64,000 bases of DNA from the NCBI RefSeq assembly GCF_910586915.1, contig NZ_CAJULN010000003.1, forward strand, positions 62,001 through 126,000, read 5' to 3'. The notes below the pieces were generated by a model. The model made no database searches, was not told where the DNA came from, and was given only the letters and a program-made list of their open reading frames with translations. Below, in pieces: positions 52,323-61,180 of this stretch. How positions within the stretch are numbered: position 1 is the stretch's first letter; each line of letters starts with the position of its first letter. The DNA comes from an uncultured Bacteroides sp. Lineage in GTDB: Bacteria; Bacteroidota; Bacteroidia; Bacteroidales; Bacteroidaceae. A program made the position numbers and the translations under genes.

Positions 52323-53612
52323 CTATAGAGAATTATTTTTCAAATACTCATAACCGAAACGGCAGTACAAACATTTCCGTTTATCGCAGTACTCTTTTTG
52401 CAACTGTATCAATGCCTGACTATCCGCCGCACTGACAACCGGAAGCCCAGCATCACTCCACGAACGAATAATATGATTGCTCTCCGCCTTCAATTCTTCC
52501 AAAAAGCGTCCAGCACGTTCACACATTCGTTCATCTGCCTTATGCAAGCCGTATGTATAAAGAAAAGGAACCACTGTATTAATGATAATCAAATCCTTGG
52601 AACGCTCTCCCAGCGTTTTCTCCTTTTGCGAAGAAAGTCGCCCGAACAAATAATGATTCTCCCAATAGGAAGACGTACGTGTATCCAGCAAAGCTCTCAC
52701 ATCCGCCAGCGTTTCCGCTTCCAGCAAACGTGAAAACAACTTATCCCCTTTCTGATAGAGATAAGCCAACTGTGCCAGACGAATATGCGGAAAGTTGTCC
52801 GGACGAAGCCGTAGAAAACGCCATAACGTAGCGTCCATCCCCTGCCCGATTTCAAACTTCCGCTGCAGATAACGGAACTCCTTACAAAGACGGAGACTAT
52901 ACTCGTCTTCCTGTTCCCTTTTCAGAAACGTCTCTTCCAACAATCCCGCCAAACCATAGAAAAAAGCCTCTATCTGAAACAAATCATTCCGGTGCTTGTC
53001 CATCGCCCGAAACGGCAGTAATCCCGCCCACGTTTCAAAAGCATCTCCATTCAAGCCAAAACCGAAATTACGGGCAAGGGTGATAAAGAAAGCATCTTCC
53101 CAATTACGGTTACAAAGGGCGAGACGCTGTGTGATTAATTGCGCTTTCTGCTCCAAACGTTCCGTTTGCAAAGCGGTCAGCCAGGAATGAATGGTAAGTT
53201 TGGGAAGAGAGGCAAGGACGGGATAGCAAGCCGGATATTGGTCCGCCACACAAAGTTCGCGATAATGCAACCGCACATTTTCCGGACAAGTCAGTAACAA
53301 TTGCGGAATCTGTTCACCGTTGGAACAAGTTATTTCCGTATCTGCTTCGCTCACCACATGAAGAACTACAGAGTCGTATGCTTTGTCAGAATGATGCCCG
53401 TGGGCGTACCAGTCGGAAGCACGGGTATGTATTTCGACGTTTCCCACCCATAAGGTATCGTCTATTTTCAGTTTCGCATTGAAAAAGTCGGGGCCAGAGT
53501 CGGTATTGTGCAGACCCGGGTCAATGACTTCTACCGGTAGGCCTGCAGTGGTTTGCAGTGCTTTGAGCGGAAATAATTTGTGCTTCCATACGTAGTGGAG
53601 AAGGTGTTCCAT
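52323..53612 (-). CDS. DUF2851 family protein
   Basis: A 429-residue Bacteroidetes protein of unknown function. Family markers: MEHLLHYVWKHKLFPLKALQ, VIDPGLHNTDSGPDFFNAK, WVGNVEIHTRASDWYAHGHH and the C-terminal cysteine motif KEYCDKRKCLYCRFGYEYLK. The N-terminal DSGPDFFNA ... VGNVEIH pattern resembles a PD-(D/E)xK nuclease core, but no activity is known to me. No signal peptide. Its -7 box (tacatttg, 53645-53638) lies back-to-back with that of dapB. Confidence 0.85.
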   Translation of the reverse strand: MEHLLHYVWKHKLFPLKALQTTAGLPVEVIDPGLHNTDSGPDFFNAKLKIDDTLWVGNVEIHTRASDWYAHGHHSDKAYDSVVLHVVSEADTEITCSNGEQIPQLLLTCPENVRLHYRELCVADQYPACYPVLASLPKLTIHSWLTALQTERLEQKAQLITQRLALCNRNWEDAFFITLARNFGFGLNGDAFETWAGLLPFRAMDKHRNDLFQIEAFFYGLAGLLEETFLKREQEDEYSLRLCKEFRYLQRKFEIGQGMDATLWRFLRLRPDNFPHIRLAQLAYLYQKGDKLFSRLLEAETLADVRALLDTRTSSYWENHYLFGRLSSQKEKTLGERSKDLIIINTVVPFLYTYGLHKADERMCERAGRFLEELKAESNHIIRSWSDAGLPVVSAADSQALIQLQKEYCDKRKCLYCRFGYEYLKNNSL

Positions 53613-53637
53613 GTTAACAAGACGTTAATGTGAGCTA

Positions 53638-53664
53638 CAAATGTAATAAAAATACTATCTTTGC
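53638..53664. promoter_or_regulatory. Back-to-back -7 boxes of the DUF2851 gene and dapB
   Basis: Minus strand TACATTTG at 53645-53638; plus strand tatctttgc at 53656-53664. Only 10 bp separate them, so the two polymerases could not bind at once. Confidence 0.6.
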
Positions 53665-53697
53665 GGTTATTATTTTGAATATTAAGTCCAGAAAACA

Positions 53698-54462
53698 ATG
53701 AAAATAGCACTTATCGGTTACGGAAAGATGGGCAAGGAAATAGAGAAGGTTGCCCTTAGTCGCGGACATGAAATCGTCTGCATCATTGATATCAACAATC
53801 AGGACGACTTTGAGTCGGAAGCGTTCAAATCGGCCGATGTAGCCATTGAGTTTACCAATCCGATGGTGGCTTACAACAATTATATAAAGACGTTCAACGC
53901 CGGTGTGAAACTGGTATCGGGTAGCACCGGATGGATGGACGAGCATGGCGAAGAGATTAAGAGACTCTGCACGGAAGGCGGGAAGACGCTCTTCTGGTCA
54001 TCCAATTTCAGCCTGGGAGTTGCCATCTTCTCCGCACTGAACAAGTATCTGGCGAAAATCATGAACCAATTCCCCGGTTACGACGTCGCAATGAACGAGA
54101 CACACCATATCCATAAGTTGGACGCTCCGAGCGGAACGGCCATCACACTGGCAGAAGATATCCTCCAGCACTTAGACCGCAAGGAGAAATGGGTGAAAGG
54201 AACGTTTGCCGCACCGGACGGCACTGTCAACGGCACGAACGAGTGTGCCGCCAACGAACTTCCCATCGGCTCCGTCCGCGAAGGGGAAGTATGCGGACTT
54301 CACTCCATACGCTACGAGTCCGAAGTGGACAGCATCACCATCACCCACGATGCCAAAAACCGTGGCGGATTCGTATTGGGAGCCGTATTGGCTGCCGAAT
54401 ACACCGTTCAGCACAAAGGCTTCTTAGGTATGGGCGATTTATTCCCGTTCCTGAACGACTAA
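53698..54462 (+). CDS. dapB: 4-hydroxy-tetrahydrodipicolinate reductase
   Basis: NAD(P)H-dependent step to lysine and meso-diaminopimelate. 254 residues. Dinucleotide motif ALIGYGKMGKEIEK, then VKLVSGSTGWMDEHG, the catalytic segment ETHHIHKLDAPSGTAITLAE and the C-terminal NRGGFVLGAVLAAEY. First gene of an operon with two signal-peptidase genes and wbqC; 37 nt to lepB. Confidence 0.96.
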   Translation: MKIALIGYGKMGKEIEKVALSRGHEIVCIIDINNQDDFESEAFKSADVAIEFTNPMVAYNNYIKTFNAGVKLVSGSTGWMDEHGEEIKRLCTEGGKTLFWSSNFSLGVAIFSALNKYLAKIMNQFPGYDVAMNETHHIHKLDAPSGTAITLAEDILQHLDRKEKWVKGTFAAPDGTVNGTNECAANELPIGSVREGEVCGLHSIRYESEVDSITITHDAKNRGGFVLGAVLAAEYTVQHKGFLGMGDLFPFLND

Positions 54463-54499
54463 CAATCAGCACACTTAGTTTCCAAACAAATAAATCATT

Positions 54500-55984
54500 A
54501 TGAGACAAGCCACACGCGCACAATGGCTCAAATGTGCCATTGTTATCCTACTTTACCTCGTTTTCCTGCTTTGGGTACGGAGTTGGTGGGGATTAATCGT
54601 TGTTCCTTTTATTTTCGATATCTACATCACCAAGAAAATCCCCTGGTCTTTCTGGAAGAATTCCAAGAATGCGATGGTGCGCAGCGTCATGAGTTGGGTG
54701 GACGCCATCGTTTTCGCATTGGTTGCCGTTTACTTCGTCAATATCTATATCTTTCAGAACTATCAGATTCCCTCCTCTTCTTTGGAGAAGTCCCTGTTGG
54801 TGGGCGACTTCCTGTATGTGAGCAAGATGAGTTACGGACCCCGTGTGCCCAACACTCCCCTTTCCATGCCGTTGGCACAGCACACATTGCCGATAGTCGG
54901 CAGCAAGTCGTATATCGAGTGGCCGCAATGGAAATACAAACGGGTACCGGGATTCGGCAAGGTGAAACTGAATGATATCGTTGTGTTCAACTTCCCGGCA
55001 GGCGATACGGTGGCGGTCAATTTCCAGCAGTCGACAGACTTCTATACATTGGCTTACAACGAAGGACAGCGCATCTACCCCAAACAAGTGGAGATGGACA
55101 GCCTCAACCGCGCACAGCAACGTGCCATATACGATTTATACTACGCTGCCGGACGGAAACAGATTCTAAACAACCCACGCACCTACGGAGAGGTTCTCTG
55201 GCGTCCGGTAGACCGTCGCGAGAACTACGTAAAACGCTGCGTAGGCCTGCCCGGCGATACGCTCCGGATTGTAGACGGACAGGTGATGATTGACGGCAAG
55301 GCCATCGAGAACCCCGAAAACCTGCAATTCAACTATTTCGTACAGACTACAGGACCGTACATCCCCGAAGATATGCTCCGCGAACTGGGTATCAGCAAGG
55401 ACGACACCATGCTGATGGAGGACGCCGGCTGGGAAGGCGGACTGCTGGAAATGGGGCTCGACAGCCGGAACGCGCAAGGCAGACTGAACCCTGTATATCA
55501 CCTGCCTCTCACCAAAAAGATGTACGATACGCTCGCGGGCAATAAGAAACTTATCAGCAAAATCATCATGGAACCGGAGGATTATGCCGGACAAATGTAT
55601 CCGTTGAACCTTTATACGAAATGGGACCGCAACAACTACGGCCCAGTCTGGATTCCCGCCAAAGGAGCTACCGTCACACTGACCGAAGACAATCTTCCCA
55701 TCTATGAGCGTTGTATCGTGGCTTACGAAAGCAACAAACTGGAAATGAAGCCGGACGGTATTTATATCAATGGCGAAAAGACCGACCGGTACACCTTCAG
55801 GATGGACTACTACTGGATGATGGGCGACAACCGACACAACTCTGCCGACTCCCGTTACTGGGGCTTTGTTCCCGAAGACCACGTGGTGGGCAAACCGCTT
55901 GTCGTCTGGTTGTCGCTCGACAAAGACCGTGGATGGTTCGACGGCAAGATTCGTTGGAATCGACTGTTCAAATGGGTAGGATGA
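54500..55984 (+). CDS. lepB: Signal peptidase I
   Basis: Inner-membrane S26 protease that removes signal peptides. Two N-terminal membrane helices (residues 11-40 and 66-85). Catalytic Ser94 in QIPSSSLEKSLLVGDF and catalytic Lys245 in ENYVKRCVGLPGDT, plus intact box E GDNRHNSADSRYWGF. At 494 residues it is much longer than E. coli LepB; the added material sits between boxes C and D and after box D. Second gene of the dapB operon, 25 nt before the paralogue. Confidence 0.94.
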   Translation: MRQATRAQWLKCAIVILLYLVFLLWVRSWWGLIVVPFIFDIYITKKIPWSFWKNSKNAMVRSVMSWVDAIVFALVAVYFVNIYIFQNYQIPSSSLEKSLLVGDFLYVSKMSYGPRVPNTPLSMPLAQHTLPIVGSKSYIEWPQWKYKRVPGFGKVKLNDIVVFNFPAGDTVAVNFQQSTDFYTLAYNEGQRIYPKQVEMDSLNRAQQRAIYDLYYAAGRKQILNNPRTYGEVLWRPVDRRENYVKRCVGLPGDTLRIVDGQVMIDGKAIENPENLQFNYFVQTTGPYIPEDMLRELGISKDDTMLMEDAGWEGGLLEMGLDSRNAQGRLNPVYHLPLTKKMYDTLAGNKKLISKIIMEPEDYAGQMYPLNLYTKWDRNNYGPVWIPAKGATVTLTEDNLPIYERCIVAYESNKLEMKPDGIYINGEKTDRYTFRMDYYWMMGDNRHNSADSRYWGFVPEDHVVGKPLVVWLSLDKDRGWFDGKIRWNRLFKWVG

Positions 55985-56009
55985 TTTCTTCAGTTATCGC
56001 TTATAACTT

Positions 56010-56939
56010 ATGAGATTCAGATGGATATGGGCATTCGTGGGGGCAGCAGCCGTTGTGCTTTTGCTTCGTGGCTTCGCTTTTACGTCTTGCCTCATACCTT
56101 CTACCGGCATGGAGAACTCCATTTTCCAGGGTGAACGTATCCTGGTCAACAAATGGAGTTACGGGCTGCGCGTTCCTCTGATGTCGATATTCTCCTACCA
56201 CCGTTGGGGCGAACGTCCCGTACGGCAGCAGGACATTGTCGTGTTCAACAATCCTGCCGGCATCGGGCAGCCGGTCATCGACCGGCGCGAAGTCTACATC
56301 AGCCGTTGCATCGGTGTTCCGGGCGATACCTTGCTGGTAGACTCTCTATTCTCCGCCAGCTCTCCCCAAACGAAATTCAATCCGGACAAAAAGAGGCTTT
56401 ATGCGTATCCCGCTTCCAAAGAGTCGCAGATTACCTTACTGATGGACACACTCTCCATCATCGACGACGGACTGATGGGAAGCAACGACAGTACCCACGT
56501 GCGCAGTTTCAGCCGCTACGAATATTACCTGTTGGCACAAGCCACATACGGACAGGAGTGGCTCCGGCCTTTATCGCCGAAAACGGACAGGGAACTGAAA
56601 CCGCTGATAGTGCCCGGCAAGAAGAAATACATCCGCGTGCATCCCTGGAACATCACCTTGCTCCGCAACACGCTCGTCATGCACGAGGGCAAGCAGGCGG
56701 AAATAAAAAACGACACGTTGTATGTGGACGGAAAGCCTACCCTGCATTGTTATTTCACCAAAGATTACTATTGGATGGGGGCAAACAACACCATCAACTT
56801 GTCCGACTCACGCCTGTTCGGCTTCGTCCCGCAAGACCATATCATCGGGAAAGCGTCTGTCATCTGGTTCTCTAAGGAGAAAGAGACAGGCTTGTTCGAC
56901 GGATACCGGTGGGAACGTTTCTTCCGTACGGTAAAATAA
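56010..56939 (+). CDS. Signal-peptidase-I-like protein lacking the catalytic dyad
   Basis: A 309-residue S26 homologue with one N-terminal membrane helix (AFVGAAAVVLLLRGFAF). At the serine position the motif is LIPSTGMENSI: Gly33 replaces the nucleophile. At the lysine position it is EVYISRCIGVPGDT: Ser98 replaces Lys. Box E is GANNTINLSDSRLFGF, losing the Asp and Arg of GDNR. The fold motifs (WSYGLRVP, DIVVFNNPAG) remain. It is therefore probably a pseudoenzyme, perhaps a partner of LepB; an unconventional nucleophile (Ser31) cannot be excluded. Confidence 0.88.
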   Translation: MRFRWIWAFVGAAAVVLLLRGFAFTSCLIPSTGMENSIFQGERILVNKWSYGLRVPLMSIFSYHRWGERPVRQQDIVVFNNPAGIGQPVIDRREVYISRCIGVPGDTLLVDSLFSASSPQTKFNPDKKRLYAYPASKESQITLLMDTLSIIDDGLMGSNDSTHVRSFSRYEYYLLAQATYGQEWLRPLSPKTDRELKPLIVPGKKKYIRVHPWNITLLRNTLVMHEGKQAEIKNDTLYVDGKPTLHCYFTKDYYWMGANNTINLSDSRLFGFVPQDHIIGKASVIWFSKEKETGLFDGYRWERFFRTVK

Positions 56940-56970
56940 AAGAGTTCCAAACGTAGCATAAACGTAGCAT

Positions 56971-57603
56971 ATGAATGAAATGAAAACAGCTTATCTATCT
57001 TCCGCCTACCTCGCTCCCGTGGAGTACTACACCAAGCTATCTACTTACGACAAGATATTTGTAGAGCAACACGACCACTACATCAAACAGACGTACCGCA
57101 ACCGTTGCACGATTGCCGGCCCCGGCGGCGAGTTGGCGCTATCCATCCCGACTGTAAAGCCTGATACGTCGAAATGTGCGATGAAGGATATCCGCATCTC
57201 CGACCACGGGAACTGGAGGCATCTGCACTGGAACGCGATTGAGTCTGCCTACAACAGTACTCCTTTCTTTGAATACTACAAAGACGATTTTCGCCCTTTC
57301 TACGAGAAGAAGTATGAGTTTTTAATCGATTTCAACGAGGAACTCTGCCGGTTGGTGTGCGCACTGATAGATATTCAGCCCGACATGGAGCGTACCTCCG
57401 AATATAAGATGGAATTCACCCCCGCAGAAGTTGACTTCCGCGAGGTGATTCATCCCAAGAAGGATTTCCGAACAACGGATACGGAGTTTATTCCGCAGCC
57501 CTATTATCAGGTTTTCGAGTCTAAACTGGGCTTTCTTCCCAATTTGAGCATCATAGATTTGCTGTTCAATATGGGGCCGGAAAGCGTGCTGGTATTAAAA
57601 TAA
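56971..57603 (+). CDS. WbqC-family protein
   Basis: A 210-residue cytoplasmic protein of the WbqC group, often found in surface-glycan loci and of unclear biochemistry. Markers: SSAYLAPVEYYTKLSTYDKI, KQTYRNRCTIAGPGGELALS, HWNAIESAYNSTPFFEYYKD. The second ATG at 56980 is also possible. Last gene of the dapB operon, 31 nt after the pseudo-peptidase, converging on the TlpA-like gene with a 15-bp gap and no clear terminator. Confidence 0.85.
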   Translation: MNEMKTAYLSSAYLAPVEYYTKLSTYDKIFVEQHDHYIKQTYRNRCTIAGPGGELALSIPTVKPDTSKCAMKDIRISDHGNWRHLHWNAIESAYNSTPFFEYYKDDFRPFYEKKYEFLIDFNEELCRLVCALIDIQPDMERTSEYKMEFTPAEVDFREVIHPKKDFRTTDTEFIPQPYYQVFESKLGFLPNLSIIDLLFNMGPESVLVLK

Positions 57604-57618
57604 GCTGAGTTTGATTCG

Positions 57619-59784
57619 TTATTTGAGCTCTAACTGCAAAATCTCCTCCACACTCGGATTCTGACTGATAATAATCCCCTGCGGGTCGATAACGAACAGA
57701 GTCGGCACACTCGTCACCTTATAAGCGAGGGCAATCTCATTCGTACGGAACGGCTTCAAGTCGCAGGTATTCGCCCAGACAATCCCGTCTTCACGAGTAG
57801 CTTTCTCCCATTGTTCGCGCTTCTCGTCCAGACTGATGCTGCATACCACAATCCCTTTCTGCCGTAGCCGGGGATATACTTCTTTCAGCTCCTTCATCTT
57901 CGCACGGCAAGGACGACACCAGGAAGCCCAAAAGTCAAGCAGCAGGTATTTCCCTTTGAAATCACTCAGCCTCACCGTGTTGCCATCCATGTCCTTCGTG
58001 ACGAAATCGGGAGCTTTCTTATTCTGAATCCATTTGTCTACCGCTTCCCGGTATTTTTTCCTGAAAGACCTCCACGAATAGGAATAAGCATATTTCACCG
58101 TATCCACCAATTCGTAGACCTCCCTCAAGGTAGTATAGTCATTTGTCAGCAGTTCGCCTGCCGTCAACATAGCCACAAAACTCTCCGGATGCTCTTTTAT
58201 AAAGGAAAGTTTGGCTTCCTGGCTCTTGTCCCAGTTGATGCTCATCTGTTTTTGCAATTGTTCCGCCTCCGCATCCTTTCTTTGTTCTTTGAGTTTCGAA
58301 TAGCGGTTGGCAAGCATTTCCGTCTGTTTCTCGATGGGGGTGGTCACGGACAGAAGCTCATTCATCAACAACTGCTCCTTGCCGCCCGACGCCGTAACAG
58401 TAAACTTACGACCTTCCTCTATATCCACCCGATAACGACCGCCGGGCTCTACACAGACATACGCATCAAAACCGAACGGACGTGCCATCAACCGGTACTG
58501 GTCGGCGTGAGCGATGTTTCCCTTGAAAGAAAACGAAGTGCCGTCCACCTGTAAAGAATCCAGCTTGGTAAAGCGCTCTTTCACACAGGTGAGAAAAACT
58601 TTTCCTTTGTAGGGCTTGGAAAGGTTGACGGAAATCTCGAAAGGTTTGCTATCAATATGCTCACTAACCTTGCGGCGCAGTTCTTCACCGCGCAACTGCC
58701 GCGCAAGGATTTTCCCGTCAGGCCCAATCAAGACAATAAAAGGAATTCCACTGTAATTGTAGAGTCTGCCTGTTGTCATGGACGGGTCCCACAACTGCAA
58801 ATATTCCAGTTGCTCCTCCCCAACAGCTTTCCGCCATTTGCTCTCGTCCTTGTCGATGGAGACGCCGAGCACCTGCAACCCTTTATCCTTATAGTCTGCC
58901 CATATCTTCTTCACATTCGGAAGTTCCTTCCGGCAAGGGCCGCACCAGGACGCCCAGAAGTCAATCAGCACATACTGTCCCCGCAAGGAGGAGAGCTTCA
59001 CAGGATTCCCCTGAGCATCTTTCAGTTCAAAGTCGGGGGCGAAGGAACCGACTTCACTTCCTTTCATCAAGCGTAGTCTCTCCTGCAACTCCTTTGCATA
59101 ATAATTGCGTTGTACGAAATCCGCATCAAACTGCTGCAAAATAGCTTCAATGGCGGGCGCCGTCTCCATCGGGACGGAAGAGTAAACTATCAGAAACAGG
59201 GCATCGCTCTCTTTATTGGACGATATCCTGTCCAGAAACGCTTGAGACTGCTTTCCGTACAATGTCTGCAAAGAATCCGACAAGGTTTTCAATTTAGCTA
59301 AGTTCTCTTCGGTTTGCGCAACGGCGTTGTATGTATGGAAGGCTTCATTGTAAAGCGCTCCGACCTCCGACACCTTATCCTGATAAGGATTGTTACGGTA
59401 CAAAGCATCGTATTCATCCATAGCCGCCGAATGCTTCACCGCAACCCGCTTCAGATTCTTGTCTTTGATTTCCGCCTTTACTTCCAAAGCGTCATTGTCG
59501 ATGAAGAAATAAAAGTAAGGTACATTCATGGCAGGCCCCAGTTTCCCCAGCGAAGGAACATAGAGATAGTAGACGCGGCCGTCTCCCTGCACGACATCCG
59601 CCCGCATCGAGAACTTATCCCCTTTTCCCTTTACACGCGTCACCTCGCTCCGGTCGGCGTCCAACAAGACTACTTCGGCTCCGTTCAGCCCTTCAATCTC
59701 TCCGGAAAGTTTCACCGGAGTTGTCTGGGCACACAAGGCCCAGACAGACAAATACATCAATGCAACTGCTATGAATCTTTTCAT
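57619..59784 (-). CDS. Tandem-duplicated TlpA-type thioredoxin protein
   Basis: A 721-residue secreted protein (signal IAVALMYLSVWALCAQ). Domains in order: DUF4369-like strand domain (PVKLSGEIEGLNGAEVVLLD), a helical linker, thioredoxin fold 1 with WASWCGPCRKELP, a second DUF4369-like domain (FEISVNLSKPYKGKVFLTCV), another helical linker, and thioredoxin fold 2 with WASWCRPCRAKMKE. So a DUF4369-TlpA unit is repeated twice, both with redox CxxC. It overlaps the upstream susD by 4 bp and is the last gene of the locus. Probable periplasmic thiol reductant; its client is unknown. Confidence 0.9.
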   Translation of the reverse strand: MKRFIAVALMYLSVWALCAQTTPVKLSGEIEGLNGAEVVLLDADRSEVTRVKGKGDKFSMRADVVQGDGRVYYLYVPSLGKLGPAMNVPYFYFFIDNDALEVKAEIKDKNLKRVAVKHSAAMDEYDALYRNNPYQDKVSEVGALYNEAFHTYNAVAQTEENLAKLKTLSDSLQTLYGKQSQAFLDRISSNKESDALFLIVYSSVPMETAPAIEAILQQFDADFVQRNYYAKELQERLRLMKGSEVGSFAPDFELKDAQGNPVKLSSLRGQYVLIDFWASWCGPCRKELPNVKKIWADYKDKGLQVLGVSIDKDESKWRKAVGEEQLEYLQLWDPSMTTGRLYNYSGIPFIVLIGPDGKILARQLRGEELRRKVSEHIDSKPFEISVNLSKPYKGKVFLTCVKERFTKLDSLQVDGTSFSFKGNIAHADQYRLMARPFGFDAYVCVEPGGRYRVDIEEGRKFTVTASGGKEQLLMNELLSVTTPIEKQTEMLANRYSKLKEQRKDAEAEQLQKQMSINWDKSQEAKLSFIKEHPESFVAMLTAGELLTNDYTTLREVYELVDTVKYAYSYSWRSFRKKYREAVDKWIQNKKAPDFVTKDMDGNTVRLSDFKGKYLLLDFWASWCRPCRAKMKELKEVYPRLRQKGIVVCSISLDEKREQWEKATREDGIVWANTCDLKPFRTNEIALAYKVTSVPTLFVIDPQGIIISQNPSVEEILQLELK

Positions 59785-61160
59785 TGTTTACGGTCGTTAG
59801 GAATGATATTTGAATTTAACGAAAGCACCTGCGGCGGGATAGGAAACAGATAAAGTTTCGAATCAGGTTCCAATTTATAATCCACCCCGTTGAGCGTGCG
59901 AATCAAGGTCTGGGTATAGCGTCCGTCCTTCGCCAGACGTTTCATGTCCAGCCAGCGCAGCCCGCTCAAAGCCAGTTCCCGACGGCGTTCTGCCAGGACG
60001 ATAGCGAGCAAATCGTCTCCGTCGGCTTCTGTAAGCGGTACATAATCTTCGGTTTGGAAACGCGTCATACGCAACTCATTCAGTATATCCAATGCTTTCG
60101 CATCGTTCTTACGAGCCAGCGCCTCCGCTTCAATGAGCATCATCTCAGGAACCGTAAAACTATAATCCAATTCCTGGAGATAACGGTAGCGCCCGTCTTC
60201 CCAGATGTCTCCGCCACGCGTACGATTGGTAAACCAGAATTTAAAACGTAAATCCGACGCAGCGTACATGGCCTGCAAATCGTCGCTGATGCAATAGCTT
60301 GTAATCATGCTGCTGAATCCTGTCGACTGATACCATATTCTCTCCGGCGACTCGCGGGGATTGAGGGGTTTGTTGTTTATTCCCGCAAACGGTTTTTCCT
60401 CATTTTTGAAGCTCCACGTGCGCATATCATTCAGTGCGCTGTTCTCGGCCAACGCCAGTTTCGCCTGTTCGGCTGCCTTGTCATATTCGCACATATAAAA
60501 GTAAATGCGCGCCTTCAGGGCATATACTGCCGCTTTATTGGGCCGGTAGTCGTTGGCGGCATTCTCCGGCAAGAGGGTTTCGGCATTCTGCAAATCGGCC
60601 CAAATGGCACTTGTCACCTCCTCCACCGTAGCACGGCTATGCTTGGCTTCGAGGTCGGCAATCAAGACCAAAGGCACACTCAAATCCGTGGCTGCCGTAC
60701 TTGCCTGGTAGGCGGGAGCGTACAGGCTTTGCAGATACCAGTTGTAGTAAGCCCGCCAGCATTTCGCTTCTGCGAGGATGGCTTCCTTCTCTTCCAGTGT
60801 TCCCTCCGTGGCTCCCATTATGTTTTCGACCACTACATTCATTTTGTACATCTGCTCATAAGGAGCGTTCCAGGCGGGGTCTTTTTCATTTTCCTTATAA
60901 AAATCCTCCATCCAATAATAGGCCCTTCCGTTGGAAGTGTTTCCATCCAGGTTGTTGTTAAAAACATCGTCCGAGCAGACATTGGCAGTGGGATAGGCTA
61001 CGCTGGAAGCTGTCACGTCGATAATCATGCTCTTGAAGTCGTCCGTAGTGGTAGGAATCACCTTCCCTTTGGGCACGGTATCCATAAATTTATCGCATGA
61101 AGCGAAAGAGGCCGTCAGAGCGGCAACAGCGATTATAAGTTGTATCTTCTTCATATTCAT
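59781..61160 (-). CDS. SusD/RagB-like lipoprotein
   Basis: A 459-residue SusD-type surface lipoprotein, shorter than the one at 39285. Lipobox LTASFASCDKFMDTVPKGK, TPR helices (KAAVYALKARIYFYMCEYDK) and C-terminal LAERRRELALSGLRWLDMKR. The start could be 61154 (MKKIQLIIAV). It follows susC by about 20 bp. With a thioredoxin partner and no CAZyme, its ligand may not be a glycan. Confidence 0.9.
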   Translation of the reverse strand: MNMKKIQLIIAVAALTASFASCDKFMDTVPKGKVIPTTTDDFKSMIIDVTASSVAYPTANVCSDDVFNNNLDGNTSNGRAYYWMEDFYKENEKDPAWNAPYEQMYKMNVVVENIMGATEGTLEEKEAILAEAKCWRAYYNWYLQSLYAPAYQASTAATDLSVPLVLIADLEAKHSRATVEEVTSAIWADLQNAETLLPENAANDYRPNKAAVYALKARIYFYMCEYDKAAEQAKLALAENSALNDMRTWSFKNEEKPFAGINNKPLNPRESPERIWYQSTGFSSMITSYCISDDLQAMYAASDLRFKFWFTNRTRGGDIWEDGRYRYLQELDYSFTVPEMMLIEAEALARKNDAKALDILNELRMTRFQTEDYVPLTEADGDDLLAIVLAERRRELALSGLRWLDMKRLAKDGRYTQTLIRTLNGVDYKLEPDSKLYLFPIPPQVLSLNSNIIPNDRKQ

Positions 61161-61180
61161 ATTACAAGTTCTGTTTTTCG

